The notes below the pieces were generated by a model. The model made no database searches and was not told where the DNA came from. It saw only the letters and a program-made list of their open reading frames with translations. The position numbers were made by a program, and so were the translations under genes. Shown piece after piece: positions 1 through 9,253 of a DNA stretch of 64,000 nt (positions are counted from its first letter, which is position 1; the number at the start of each line of letters is the position of its first letter). The stretch is from Halopseudomonas pelagia CL-AP6 (lineage in GTDB: Bacteria > Pseudomonadota > Gammaproteobacteria > Pseudomonadales > Pseudomonadaceae). Where the stretch lies: contig NZ_AROI01000024.1 of assembly GCF_000410875.1 (NCBI RefSeq), positions 1 through 64,000 on the forward strand. Reading direction: 5' to 3'.

Positions 1-67
1 CGGTACTGACCGGATGCTTACCGACTTTCTCTTACTGAACCGACTCTTTCGGCAAGGACTTCGCCTC

Positions 68-1222
68 ATGAGAAACTCCACCTGCACCTTTATCATCATA
101 GCTGGCTGTCTTTCGGCGGATGCGCTGGCAGTTGAACCACAGAGCATTGATCTCGCGGGCTTTGACTTTACACCTCAGCTACTGTTGGGTGAGCGCTATG
201 ACGACAACCTGCGTGGCGACAGCGAGAACGAACTCTCCTCATGGGTGACGACGATACAACCCAGTTTCCAGTTGACCGCAGAGGGACGCAAAACCGGTCA
301 TCAGTTGAAGTACCTGGCTTCGCGAGAAATCTACCACTCTGATTCGGACGCCTCGCATACTGACCATCACCTGACGCTCAAGAGCGTGCTGGAGTTAACT
401 TCGCGCCATCGGCTTAGTGCCGGATTGGGCCACCACCGCATTGAGGAAACCACCGATACCACCCTGGATGATGTCAATGACAAATATACGCTGACCAATG
501 CCGAGCTGGGTTACACCTTTGGGGCGGCAACTGCCCGCAACCAGATCGACCTCCTGAGCCGCTATGAGCAACGCCGATTCCAGAACAGTAACGGCATTAA
601 CGATGACCAGGAGCGCGACTCTTTAGGCTTGACTAGTACGTGGTACCACCGCCTGTCTCCCAGAACACGCACCCTGGGCGAGTTGCGCTATACCGACCAT
701 GATTACACTACCGACCTGAACAATCGCAGTAGCACTAACACTGCCGCCCTGATTGGTGGGACTTGGGAAGCTACTGCCAAAACCACCGGAACACTGCGAG
801 TAGGCGTTGAGCAGAAGAACTTCGATGACAGCAACCGCACCGATTACACCAGCCCTATGTGGGACCTCGGCCTGACCTGGAGCCCTCGCACCTATTCAAC
901 TTTCGGCATCACTGCCCGCCGCGCCTTCGATGAGGGAGATGATGGCGCAAGCACAGTGCAGGATATCAACACCCTGTTGAGTTGGGACCATACCTGGAGC
1001 CCCTGGATTTCCACCGAGTTGGAATACCAGATCCTCGACCGTGAGTACAAGGCAACCGAGCGACAAGACGACCGTACCGCTTTTGGTGCTGCGGTGGTGT
1101 ATTCCTACGACCGCTGGGCCGATTTCAAGCTCGGCTATCGGCGGGTTGATAACGATTCAAATATCAGTGACAACGACTACCAGCGGAATCTATATCTGCT
1201 GATAGTCGAGTTGAGCCTGTAA
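68..1222 (+). CDS. Outer-membrane beta-barrel protein of the EPS locus
   Basis: Predicted outer-membrane beta-barrel (BBP2-like porin family) that opens the exopolysaccharide cluster. The start is placed at the ATG at 68, which has an AAGGA ribosome site at 54-58 and begins a clear signal peptide (MRNSTCTFIIIAGCLSADALA, cleaved before VEPQ). The in-frame ATG at 14 would put a charged tail before it. The mature part (about 360 residues) alternates polar and aromatic residues in amphipathic strands, for example LGYRRVDNDSNISDN near the end, and finishes in a hydrophobic strand ending in Leu, as barrel proteins do. No enzymatic motif is visible. It sits about 100 bp upstream of a short OPX protein, so a role as the outer-membrane exit port for the polymer is inferred. 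The exact family is uncertain. Confidence 0.75.
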   Translation: MRNSTCTFIIIAGCLSADALAVEPQSIDLAGFDFTPQLLLGERYDDNLRGDSENELSSWVTTIQPSFQLTAEGRKTGHQLKYLASREIYHSDSDASHTDHHLTLKSVLELTSRHRLSAGLGHHRIEETTDTTLDDVNDKYTLTNAELGYTFGAATARNQIDLLSRYEQRRFQNSNGINDDQERDSLGLTSTWYHRLSPRTRTLGELRYTDHDYTTDLNNRSSTNTAALIGGTWEATAKTTGTLRVGVEQKNFDDSNRTDYTSPMWDLGLTWSPRTYSTFGITARRAFDEGDDGASTVQDINTLLSWDHTWSPWISTELEYQILDREYKATERQDDRTAFGAAVVYSYDRWADFKLGYRRVDNDSNISDNDYQRNLYLLIVELSL

Positions 1223-1319
1223 GCCATATCCATCAGGCCGACATCCATTCAACCCACGCTAATACCCAAAACAATCTCATCGCAAACTCACCGTGCTGCC
1301 GTGGAGAGGATCTTAAGCT

Positions 1320-1844
1320 ATGCAATCTTTAAAAATTATTGCCTTGTTGCTGCTTGCCTTTGCACTTGAGACAAACGCAGATACGCAATACCGGCTCAGC
1401 TCCGGCGATGTAGTGCGTATCTATGTTTATGGCGAGCCTGATCTGAGTTTTGAAGAGATCCGGCTGAATGACGCCGGCACCTTTTCATATCCTTTTATCG
1501 GAGAGGTCAATGCGCTGAACAAAACGCCCCGGGAGATTGAAAATATGATCATCGACGGGCTAAAGGACGGCTTTATTGTCGACCCCCGGGTGTCTGTCAG
1601 CATGATCAATTATCGCGAGTTCTATATCAGTGGCGAAGTTAACTCCCCCGGCGGCTACCCTTTTCAGCCCGGCCTGACCCTGGATCGTGCTATTGCGCTG
1701 GCAGGCGGTCTCACCGAGCGAGCATCGAAGCGCCGTATTACCATCATTCGCGGAGGAGATGATAGCCGTACCATCGAGAAAGCCGCTCTGGATAGCGCTG
1801 TCAAACCGGGTGACACCATCACTATTGATCAGGGGTTCTTCTAA
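1320..1844 (+). CDS. Short OPX-family polysaccharide export protein (Wza-like)
   Basis: Periplasmic polysaccharide export protein. A signal peptide covers residues 1-20 (ending TNADT), with no lipobox cysteine. The Poly_export domain follows from YRLSSGDVVRIYVYGEPDL to about residue 95. An SLBB domain (FYISGEVNSPGGYPFQPGL and the ITIIRGG region) occupies about 100-170. At 174 residues it is less than half the length of Wza and has neither the extra SLBB repeat nor the C-terminal amphipathic helix that forms the Wza outer-membrane pore. It lies two bases before the Wzc-like gene and about 100 bp after a barrel gene. Family assignment is firm. That it depends on the barrel for polymer exit is inference. 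Confidence 0.9.
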   Translation: MQSLKIIALLLLAFALETNADTQYRLSSGDVVRIYVYGEPDLSFEEIRLNDAGTFSYPFIGEVNALNKTPREIENMIIDGLKDGFIVDPRVSVSMINYREFYISGEVNSPGGYPFQPGLTLDRAIALAGGLTERASKRRITIIRGGDDSRTIEKAALDSAVKPGDTITIDQGFF

Positions 1845-1846
1845 CC

Positions 1847-4072
1847 ATGAACAGCCCTATTCGCCCAGAAAAGCAGTGGTATCCGTTAGCCCCTTCAGAT
1901 GACGACGCCGACTTTATTGATCTGAAAAAGAAATGGCAGGCTGTCTGGGCGGTCAAGTGGAGCATTATTGCGCTGGCTATCCTGGTCACGTCTCTTGCTG
2001 CGCTTGCGCTCTCGCAGGTGCAGCCAATCTATCGCGCCAGCGCTACGATCATGGTTGAGGCCAAGGGCAATCAATTGGTCGCCTTTCAGCAGGTCTACGA
2101 TTCCACCGGCTTGCTTAGCGAGTACATACAAACCCAAATTGGCTTAATTACCAGCCGGGATGTAGCCGAACGGGTTATCCAGCGACTTAATCTGACTCAG
2201 CATCCGGCGTTCGATCCGCGCCAGCAGCCCAAGCCGCTAATCGACATCAAGCCACTGATTAACCGCACCCGATTGGCTATCTTCGGCGAGGATCCCGACA
2301 CCATCCAAGATATCCTCACCGAAGAAGAGATCATGGATTTCGCCGTCCGCCAATTCATGGAGCGGACCACCGTGAGTGTCGAGGGCAAGAGCCAACTAAT
2401 ACGTATCTCCTTCGACATGACTGACCGCTTCACCGCCGCTTTGGCAGCTAACACCATCGCCGACAGCTACATCGAAAGTCAGCTTGAGGCGCAAATGGAT
2501 ATGTCCATCAAGGCTACTACCTGGATGAACAGCCGGCTTGAAGAGCTGCGTGGCAGCCTAAAGGAAGCGGAAAATCGTCTGCAAGACTATCGTGAAGAGG
2601 AGGGTCTCGTAGACATTGATGGCGTTGCGACAATCAGTAGCAACGAGCTGGCTATGATTGGCGACCGGATGATTGATGCACGCCGCCAGCGCGCCGAAGC
2701 TGAAAGCCAATATCGCCAGGTCCAGTCCATGAGTTCACAAGGCTGGGAGCGTATGGCCAGCGTACCGGCAGTATTGGGTCATCCCCTGATTCAGCAATTC
2801 AAAGCCGAGCAAGCTCGCGCGCAAGCCAAGGTAGACGAACTGTCCGGCCGCTACGGCGAACGCTTCCCTGCCATGCAAGCAGCCCGCTCGGATCTGAATG
2901 CGGCTACCGCCAGCCTGCAAAGCCAGGTCGAACAGGTAGTTGCCGGTATTGAACGCAATTATCAACTGGCGTTGGCTAACGAGAACTCGCTGCGCTCTTC
3001 GTTCAATCAGAATAAAGAGCAGATTCAGGATATTTCCGGCAAGGAATTTCAAATCCGAGAACTGACCCGCGATGTGGAAAGCAACCGGGCTCTTTATGAG
3101 ACCTTCATGACACGCCTGCAGGAAACCACGGCGACCCAGGATTTGAACACTACCAATGCGCGGATCGTTGATCAGGCTACCCCCCCATCGCTACCGGCAG
3201 CGCCCAACAAGAAGCTGCTGCTGACTATTGCTGCCGCTCTGTCGCTGATTGCCGGTGTTGTAATAGCGCTGATTTCCGAAATATTAAACAATACGTTCAA
3301 AAGCGCAGATGACGTCGAGGGACAATTAAATCTGCCGGTGCTGGGAATCATGCCGCTGATGCCCAAGAAGCATCAAAAGGCCATACCGCATCTGTTTGAG
3401 AAGGGCGAAGAGCATCAATTCTGTGAAGCGGTCAGAACTATCCGTACAGGCATAATGCTGGCAGATATGACGCGCGCGCAAAAAGTATTGGTCGTCACGT
3501 CTTCGGTACCAGGTGAGGGCAAGAGTGCCCTGGCCACCAATCTGGCCTTTGCACTAAGTCAGTTAAAAACCGTACTACTGATCGACGCCGACTTACGACG
3601 CCCGACAATTGCACGCAACTTCGACTTCCCCGTCGGCACACCTGGGCTGGCCAATCTGATCGCCGGCACGGCAAAGGCGCAGGACTGCATACAAAAAGTC
3701 AGCGGCCACCTGGACATGATGACCGCAGGCGCTGTACCACCTAACCCACTCGAGCTACTGGCCTCCCCCCGCTTTGCGGAGCTATTGGAGAAGGTCAAGG
3801 AGCATTACGATCACATCATTATCGACTCACCGCCCACGCAGGCAGTCAGCGATCCGATACTGACGTCCACATTGGCCAGCTCGGTGATTTATGTAGTCAA
3901 ATCCGAGAGCACTTCCATCCCTATGGCACAGCGTGGCGTAGGCCAGCTACTGCAGAGTGGCGCCTCGATAGTGGGCGTGGTGTTAAACCAGGTCGATGTA
4001 AAAAAAGCCGCCAAAAAAGGCGAATACAGCGGCTATATCGACCACTACGGATACAGCTCAGGAAAGGCTTGA
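1847..4072 (+). CDS. Wzc-like polysaccharide co-polymerase / BY-type tyrosine autokinase
   Basis: Inner-membrane chain-length regulator fused to a bacterial tyrosine kinase, controlling EPS polymerisation and export. The Wzz domain begins after residue 25 with TM1 at about 37-56. A long periplasmic coiled-coil region with a GNVR-type segment follows, and TM2 is at about 455-478. The cytoplasmic kinase has Walker A (SSVPGEGKSA, about 551-561), Walker A' (LLIDADLRRP, about 576) and Walker B (HIIIDSPP, about 655). The C-terminal tail carries Tyr727, 730, 734 and 736, a typical autophosphorylation cluster. Length (741 residues) fits the proteobacterial fused type. It is translationally close to the OPX gene and followed by a cognate phosphatase gene. 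Confidence 0.95.
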   Translation: MNSPIRPEKQWYPLAPSDDDADFIDLKKKWQAVWAVKWSIIALAILVTSLAALALSQVQPIYRASATIMVEAKGNQLVAFQQVYDSTGLLSEYIQTQIGLITSRDVAERVIQRLNLTQHPAFDPRQQPKPLIDIKPLINRTRLAIFGEDPDTIQDILTEEEIMDFAVRQFMERTTVSVEGKSQLIRISFDMTDRFTAALAANTIADSYIESQLEAQMDMSIKATTWMNSRLEELRGSLKEAENRLQDYREEEGLVDIDGVATISSNELAMIGDRMIDARRQRAEAESQYRQVQSMSSQGWERMASVPAVLGHPLIQQFKAEQARAQAKVDELSGRYGERFPAMQAARSDLNAATASLQSQVEQVVAGIERNYQLALANENSLRSSFNQNKEQIQDISGKEFQIRELTRDVESNRALYETFMTRLQETTATQDLNTTNARIVDQATPPSLPAAPNKKLLLTIAAALSLIAGVVIALISEILNNTFKSADDVEGQLNLPVLGIMPLMPKKHQKAIPHLFEKGEEHQFCEAVRTIRTGIMLADMTRAQKVLVVTSSVPGEGKSALATNLAFALSQLKTVLLIDADLRRPTIARNFDFPVGTPGLANLIAGTAKAQDCIQKVSGHLDMMTAGAVPPNPLELLASPRFAELLEKVKEHYDHIIIDSPPTQAVSDPILTSTLASSVIYVVKSESTSIPMAQRGVGQLLQSGASIVGVVLNQVDVKKAAKKGEYSGYIDHYGYSSGKA

Positions 4073-4103
4073 GCATAAGTGACCAGTATGCGGGCGGCTC
4101 ATT

Positions 4104-4829
4104 ATGATTGATCTGCACTGTCACTTACTGCCAGGCATTGACGATGGCCCGGTAGACATGGAGACGTCACTGGACATGGCCAGAGCGGCTGAGGCTAGCG
4201 GCATTACGCACATGGTATGCACGCCGCATATCCATCCGGGACGTTATGACAACAGCACAGCCAATATCCGCACACTCTGCCAGCAATTTGGGGCGGCGAT
4301 CGCGGAAGCCGGGATCAAGGTTCAGGTTAGCTATGCCGCCGAGGTTCGCTTTGGCAGCGAACTGATGTCGATGATGTCTGATGGCAGCATCCCTTTCGTC
4401 GGCCGCTGGAAAGGCCGGAGAGTCATGTTGCTGGAGTTTCCGCACAGCGGCATCCCTTATGGGGCAGAGCAAATGACCCGCTGGCTGCTCAGTCAAGGCG
4501 TAATGCCTATGATCGTTCATCCGGAGCGTAACAAAGGTTTTATGCAACAACCGGCGCGGCTACGGCCCTTTATTCAACAGGGGTGTCTACTTCAATTAAC
4601 CTCAGGCTCCGTCGCAGGTGCGTTTGGCGAGCCGGCGCAAATCTTGGCTCTGGACCTGATCAAGCAAGGTGTAGTCACACTGCTGGCGAGTGACGCTCAC
4701 AACTTGACGCACCGGCCACCGGATATGCGGCCTGGTTATGAGGGCGCGAGGCAGGTACTCGGAGAACGAACCGCGCGGCGACTGGTGTTTGATACACCCT
4801 GGCTAATAGCTAACCAGCACTTCGCCTGA
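4104..4829 (+). CDS. PHP-type tyrosine phosphatase (CpsB/CapC family)
   Basis: Metal-dependent protein-tyrosine phosphatase expected to dephosphorylate the neighbouring Wzc-like kinase. It shows PHP-fold metal ligands: DLHCHLLPGIDDGP (His5, His7, Asp13), CTPHIHPG (His42, His44), IVHPERN in mid-protein and LLASDAHN near residue 195. The 241-residue length matches CpsB/Wzb-analogue PHP phosphatases. It starts 32 bp after the kinase stop. Enterobacterial clusters usually have a low-molecular-weight Wzb phosphatase in this position, so this is the CpsB (YwqE) type of partner. The physiological substrate is inferred from position. Confidence 0.92.
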   Translation: MIDLHCHLLPGIDDGPVDMETSLDMARAAEASGITHMVCTPHIHPGRYDNSTANIRTLCQQFGAAIAEAGIKVQVSYAAEVRFGSELMSMMSDGSIPFVGRWKGRRVMLLEFPHSGIPYGAEQMTRWLLSQGVMPMIVHPERNKGFMQQPARLRPFIQQGCLLQLTSGSVAGAFGEPAQILALDLIKQGVVTLLASDAHNLTHRPPDMRPGYEGARQVLGERTARRLVFDTPWLIANQHFA

Positions 4830-4994
4830 ACACCCTATTTCGTGTGAGCCTCAAGACCCACTTCTCAACTGACGGTTAAGGGCCGTATCCGTTAACGCCC
4901 CACGTTCAGACCTGCCCATGACTGTACGCCGGTCCATCAGAACTGATGACCCAGAATGGACTTCTGGTGATAGCACTACATGTTAGGAGGAAGC
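4830..4994 (+). other. EPS intergenic leader with two short hairpins
   Basis: A 165-bp gap, long for this tightly packed cluster. It contains two perfect short inverted repeats near its end: ATCAG-AA-CTGAT at 4937-4948 and CCAGAA-TGGAC-TTCTGG at 4951-4967. The second is followed by the ribosome site AGGAGG at 4985-4990. The hairpins could affect translation or mark a processed leader. No T-run follows, so a terminator is not supported, and no coding region is seen here. Confidence 0.3.
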
Positions 4995-6395
4995 ATGATC
5001 ACGATCGCAAAACGAAACAACCCTGCCGCCAACCGCCATGGTCTGACATTCTGGGTACAGTGGTTTTGTGCTGTTTCACTGGTCAGCATATTGCTTTGCT
5101 ATCTGGTGATCGAACAGTTTGGCACGGTGTCCTCCCAGTACCGCATGCTGATTGCCCTGACTATTTTTGCCTCGGTGCCAGCCTATATGCTGGCGCATGT
5201 TTATCATAAGAGGCATGGCTACTTAGCCGGGGTGGGTCATCTGTTAATGGGTTGGGTCACCCTATTGACCTGCCTATTCATGATTGCGGTAATTAGCCGC
5301 AGTACTCAACTATTCGCTACCAGCATTCTGCTCAAGTGGGCGGCATTAGGATTTTTAGTACAAGCGCTGGCATATATTCCAATGCGCTACTTTGCCAACC
5401 TGCATTCCAGAAAATTACGCGTGGGGCGCACATCCGCCATCCTCGGTAGCGGCCCGAATGCCTATGATCTGGCCAAGCGCCTCAAAGCCTCCGGCCGAGT
5501 ACCATTGCTCGGCATGATCTCATCGCAACCCAATGCAGACAGCATCGATCGTCGCTTTCCGGTACTCGGCGACGTCAGCAACCTTCGCCACGAAATTGAA
5601 AGAAATAAAATCAAACGTGTGTACATTGCCCTGAGCCTTAATGAAGTCCCCTCGATCGAAGCGCTTTATTTGTCTCTGCTCGGCCTTAGCGTTGACGTTG
5701 TATGGGTGCCCGACTTTGGCGGCATGCCTCTGCTTAACCGGTCGATCTCAGAAATTGAACAACTCCCAGCGATTTACCTGAATGAAACCCCCTTCAGCTC
5801 TTACCCGGCCGCCGTATTCAGCAAGGAGCTGATGGACCGCACCCTGGCGCTATTGGCCATTCTGGTCTTGAGCCCGATCTTTGTTGCCGCCGCAATCGCG
5901 GTAAAACGCTCCTCGCCCGGCCCGGTGCTGTTCCTGCAGCCTCGCCATGGCTGGAATGGTGAAGTGATCCATGTGATGAAATTTCGCTCCATGCGCATGC
6001 ACGAGGACGACCACGTGGTTAAACAAGCTACCCGTGAGGACCCGCGGGTCACACCAGCGGGTCGCTTCTTACGCCGAACGTCCATCGACGAACTACCCCA
6101 GCTGTTCAACGTATTGCGCGGTGAGATGTCTCTGGTCGGCCCGCGCCCCCATGCGGTAACGCACAACGATTATTACAGCGACAAGATTCTCGCCTATATG
6201 GCGCGGCACCGCATCAAACCCGGTATCACCGGTTTGGCCCAGGTCAATGGTCACCGAGGTGAAACTGAAACCATCGAGAAAATGCAGCAGCGCGTGGAGC
6301 AAGATCTGGCCTACATCAACAACTGGTCGCTGTGGCTGGACATCAAGATTCTGCTGCGCACGCCCTTGGCCCTATTTTCAAGAAACGTGTACTGA
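4995..6395 (+). CDS. Undecaprenyl-phosphate sugar-1-phosphate transferase (WcaJ-like)
   Basis: Polyisoprenyl-phosphate hexose-1-phosphate transferase that starts repeat-unit assembly on undecaprenyl phosphate in the inner membrane. The N-terminal half has about four TM helices and a CoA_binding_3/Rossmann-like domain (AILGSGPNAYDLAKRL, about 150). A further hydrophobic segment (LALLAILVLSPIFVAAAIAV) precedes the catalytic Bac_transf domain with KFRSM, RRTSIDELPQLFNVL, MSLVGPRP and PGITGLAQVNG. The start at 4995 is chosen because AGGAGG at 4985-4990 sits just upstream; the ATG at 4980 lies before that site. Size (466 residues) and architecture fit the WcaJ/PssY group, usually glucose-1-P specific, but sugar specificity cannot be read directly. 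Confidence 0.93.
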   Translation: MITIAKRNNPAANRHGLTFWVQWFCAVSLVSILLCYLVIEQFGTVSSQYRMLIALTIFASVPAYMLAHVYHKRHGYLAGVGHLLMGWVTLLTCLFMIAVISRSTQLFATSILLKWAALGFLVQALAYIPMRYFANLHSRKLRVGRTSAILGSGPNAYDLAKRLKASGRVPLLGMISSQPNADSIDRRFPVLGDVSNLRHEIERNKIKRVYIALSLNEVPSIEALYLSLLGLSVDVVWVPDFGGMPLLNRSISEIEQLPAIYLNETPFSSYPAAVFSKELMDRTLALLAILVLSPIFVAAAIAVKRSSPGPVLFLQPRHGWNGEVIHVMKFRSMRMHEDDHVVKQATREDPRVTPAGRFLRRTSIDELPQLFNVLRGEMSLVGPRPHAVTHNDYYSDKILAYMARHRIKPGITGLAQVNGHRGETETIEKMQQRVEQDLAYINNWSLWLDIKILLRTPLALFSRNVY

Positions 6396-6476
6396 CTGTT
6401 GTACGCCTGGGACCGCCGCCCGGTGCGTCCCTGACATGATCTGTAAACCCTTTTACCTTCAAGAAAGGACTGGCAC

Positions 6477-7823
6477 ATGGATATCACTGTCATTGGAACT
6501 GGCTATGTGGGGTTAGTCACGGGGGCCTGTATTGCGGAAATGGGTAATACCGTTTACTGCATTGATACCGATCCAAAAAAAATCGACAACCTCAAGAAAG
6601 GCATCCTGCCGATCTATGAGCCCGAACTCGATACCCTGGTGACAGAAAACCATGCGGCGGATCGGTTACATTTCACCACCGAGCTGAAAGACAGCATAGA
6701 CCGGTGCAACGTGTTCTTTATCGCCGTCGGCACGCCTCCCGGCGAGGACGGCTCGGCAGACCTGCAATATGTGGTCGATGTTGCTCGCCAGATTGGTGAC
6801 CTGATTACGCTGCCTTCGGTGATCATCAACAAATCTACCGTACCGGTGGGCACGGCTGATCTGGTAAGAGCGACTATCAGTGAGCAACTCAGTCGCCGCG
6901 GTCTGGACCTGAGCTTTGACGTGATATCCAACCCCGAATTCCTCAAGGAGGGGTCAGCCGTCAACGACTTCATGCATCCGGATCGCATCATCGTTGGCAC
7001 CGACAGCGAACACGCGCGTCAGGTGATGACTGAGCTCTATGCGCCGTTTATTCGCAATCGTCCGCGGATGATATTTATGGGCGTGCGCGACGCAGAAATG
7101 ACCAAATACGCGGCCAACGCCATGCTCGCCACCAAGATTTCTTTTATGAACGAGATCGCTGGCCTCTGTGAGCGTCTGGACGTTGATATCGAACATGTTC
7201 GTCTGGGGATTGGCTCTGATCAGCGCATCGGCTATCACTTTATCTATGCCGGCTGCGGCTATGGCGGGTCCTGTTTCCCCAAGGATGTCAAAGCGCTGAT
7301 TCGCATTGCCCATCAGAGCGATTACGAACCAAAGCTATTGCAAGCGGTAGAAGACCGCAACGCAGTGCAAAAGCATTCTCTGTATAACAAGCTGATGACC
7401 CACTTTGCCGGCGATCTGAGCGGCAAGACCTTTGCCATTTGGGGCCTGGCGTTCAAGCCCGGCACCGACGATATGCGCGAGGCCCCCAGCGTGGTGCTGA
7501 TCAACAGCCTTATCCATGCTGGCGCCCGCGTGAGGGCGTACGACCCCGTTGCCGCCGAATCGGCCCGCAGAGAATTTCCCGACGACTGGTTCAGCGAGCA
7601 AAAGCTGACCATCGTCGAAGGTCAATACGAAGCAGCCATCGATGCCGATGCACTGGTGCTGGTCACTGAATGGAAACCCTTCCGACGCCCGGACTTCAAG
7701 GCTTTGAAGAAGCTGCTAAATTATCCACTGATCGTCGACGGCCGCAATCAGTACGACCCGGTACAGACCCAGCGCGAAGGCTTCACCTATTACGGCATAG
7801 GCCGCATGCCCACCCATGCCTGA
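6477..7823 (+). CDS. ugd: UDP-glucose 6-dehydrogenase
   Basis: NAD-dependent nucleotide-sugar dehydrogenase oxidising UDP-glucose to UDP-glucuronic acid, a cytosolic precursor step. The N-terminal Rossmann motif is VIGTGYVGLVTGACIAEMG. FIAVGTPPGEDGSADL and NPEFLKEGSA are family signatures. The catalytic cysteine is Cys266 in GYGGSCFPKD. The C-terminal nucleotide-binding domain contains AIWGLAFKPGTDDMREAPS. Length (448) is standard. Its stop overlaps the flippase start by eight bases, implying coupled translation. A related hexosaminuronate dehydrogenase is less likely given the Ugd-type signatures. Confidence 0.93.
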   Translation: MDITVIGTGYVGLVTGACIAEMGNTVYCIDTDPKKIDNLKKGILPIYEPELDTLVTENHAADRLHFTTELKDSIDRCNVFFIAVGTPPGEDGSADLQYVVDVARQIGDLITLPSVIINKSTVPVGTADLVRATISEQLSRRGLDLSFDVISNPEFLKEGSAVNDFMHPDRIIVGTDSEHARQVMTELYAPFIRNRPRMIFMGVRDAEMTKYAANAMLATKISFMNEIAGLCERLDVDIEHVRLGIGSDQRIGYHFIYAGCGYGGSCFPKDVKALIRIAHQSDYEPKLLQAVEDRNAVQKHSLYNKLMTHFAGDLSGKTFAIWGLAFKPGTDDMREAPSVVLINSLIHAGARVRAYDPVAAESARREFPDDWFSEQKLTIVEGQYEAAIDADALVLVTEWKPFRRPDFKALKKLLNYPLIVDGRNQYDPVQTQREGFTYYGIGRMPTHA

Positions 7824-9207
7824 TACCAATGCACCTGCAAGCCTCAGCCCCCCTCAGCCTGATGCAGGCACCCGCCTGCATCGCAGCAGGATGAGTATGG
7901 GTTTAGGTGAGCTCACGCGCAGTAAGCTACTGCGCAATATTCTCACGGTGGTCTCCGGTACCGCTGGGGCACAGGTCGTCGCGATGGCATTCATGCCCAT
8001 TATCACGCGCCTGTACGGTCCGGAAAACTACGGTGTGCTGGGCGTATTTCTAGGCTTGATCGCGATGACGGTACCCGTTGCCGCGCTAACCTATCCGGTG
8101 TCCATTGTGCTGCCACGGCGTGATGACGACGGACGCAACCTGGTCAAGCTATCGCTCATGGTAGCGGTGGGCGTCGCTGCGTTTGCTGCCGTTCTACTGG
8201 TCTTGTTTGGCACGCCCTTCGTCGCGCTGATGGGCATGGATGCCATCAGCCCTTTTTTGATGATATTACCCCTGGCCATGTTTTGCGGCGCCTGTCTGGA
8301 AACCGCTCAGCAATGGCTAATACGCCAGCAACGTTTCAGGCTCACTGCCCGGGTCGCAATAGCGCATTCCCTGGTTCACAATATTGGTCGCAGTGGAGCC
8401 GGTCTTGTGCATGCCTCTGCGGCAGTACTGGTCATTACCACTATCCTCGGGCCGTTATTGCATGCGGGGATGTTGTTCTTCGCTATCCGCCGAAATCAAG
8501 AGATCGATCGCAAGCAGCCTGAGGATCAGCCGGCCGAAGTATCAAGCATCCTCGGCGTAGCTAGCCGCTACCGAGACTTTCCGATCTATCGGGCGCCCCA
8601 GGCTTTGATCAACGCGGTCTCGCAAAATTTGCCTACACTGGTGCTGGCGGCCTATTTCGGCGCCACAACGGCGGGCTTTTTCGCGATCTGCAAGCAAACG
8701 CTGAGCATGCCGACAAATCTTATCGGCAAGTCCGTGGCCGATGTCTACTACCCTAAGCTCGCGATATCCATTCAGCAGGAAAAACCGATCTCACGCATGC
8801 TGATCAAGGCGTTTATTAGCCTTGCCGCCGTAGGTCTGGTGCCTTTCGCAACGGTATTTTTCTTCGGCCCATGGCTATTCGCATTTGTATTTGGCAGTGA
8901 ATGGGCCATGGCCGGCGAGCTCGCTCGCTGGCTGGCGTTATCCGAATACGCCATCTTCATCAGCCGGCCATGCACTGTCGCGGCGCCAGCGCTGCAACTA
9001 CAACGGCGCTTTCTGGTAATCGAGCTGGTCAGCACCAGTTTGCGTGTAGGGGCGCTGTTCATCGGTGCACTCTGGTTGCAAGACGCTCGCGGCACGGTAA
9101 TAGCCTTCGCCATCGCCAGCATTGTCATTTACATCAGCCTGATCTTTATTGTGCTGTTCGAGGCTCGCAAATGGTACCTCCGGCTCCAGTCAGAAACTGT
9201 TAAGTAA
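7816..9207 (+). CDS. Wzx-type lipid-linked oligosaccharide flippase
   Basis: Integral inner-membrane protein of the MOP superfamily predicted to translocate the undecaprenyl-PP-linked repeat unit to the periplasm. It has roughly 12 hydrophobic segments, and a typical N-terminal motif reads VVSGTAGAQVVAMAFMPIITRLYGPENYG. LNAV-like segments include INAVSQNLPTLVLAAYFG. It overlaps ugd by eight bases. The N-terminal 30 residues before LTRSKLLRN are low in hydrophobicity; the in-frame ATGs at 7891 (MSMGL) and 7897 are possible alternative starts. Substrate specificity is not readable from sequence. Confidence 0.88.
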   Translation: MPDTNAPASLSPPQPDAGTRLHRSRMSMGLGELTRSKLLRNILTVVSGTAGAQVVAMAFMPIITRLYGPENYGVLGVFLGLIAMTVPVAALTYPVSIVLPRRDDDGRNLVKLSLMVAVGVAAFAAVLLVLFGTPFVALMGMDAISPFLMILPLAMFCGACLETAQQWLIRQQRFRLTARVAIAHSLVHNIGRSGAGLVHASAAVLVITTILGPLLHAGMLFFAIRRNQEIDRKQPEDQPAEVSSILGVASRYRDFPIYRAPQALINAVSQNLPTLVLAAYFGATTAGFFAICKQTLSMPTNLIGKSVADVYYPKLAISIQQEKPISRMLIKAFISLAAVGLVPFATVFFFGPWLFAFVFGSEWAMAGELARWLALSEYAIFISRPCTVAAPALQLQRRFLVIELVSTSLRVGALFIGALWLQDARGTVIAFAIASIVIYISLIFIVLFEARKWYLRLQSETVK

Positions 9208-9253
9208 TTACCTGGACGCGGTTTTTTCCAACAGGCATTGGGCTCATGAATTT

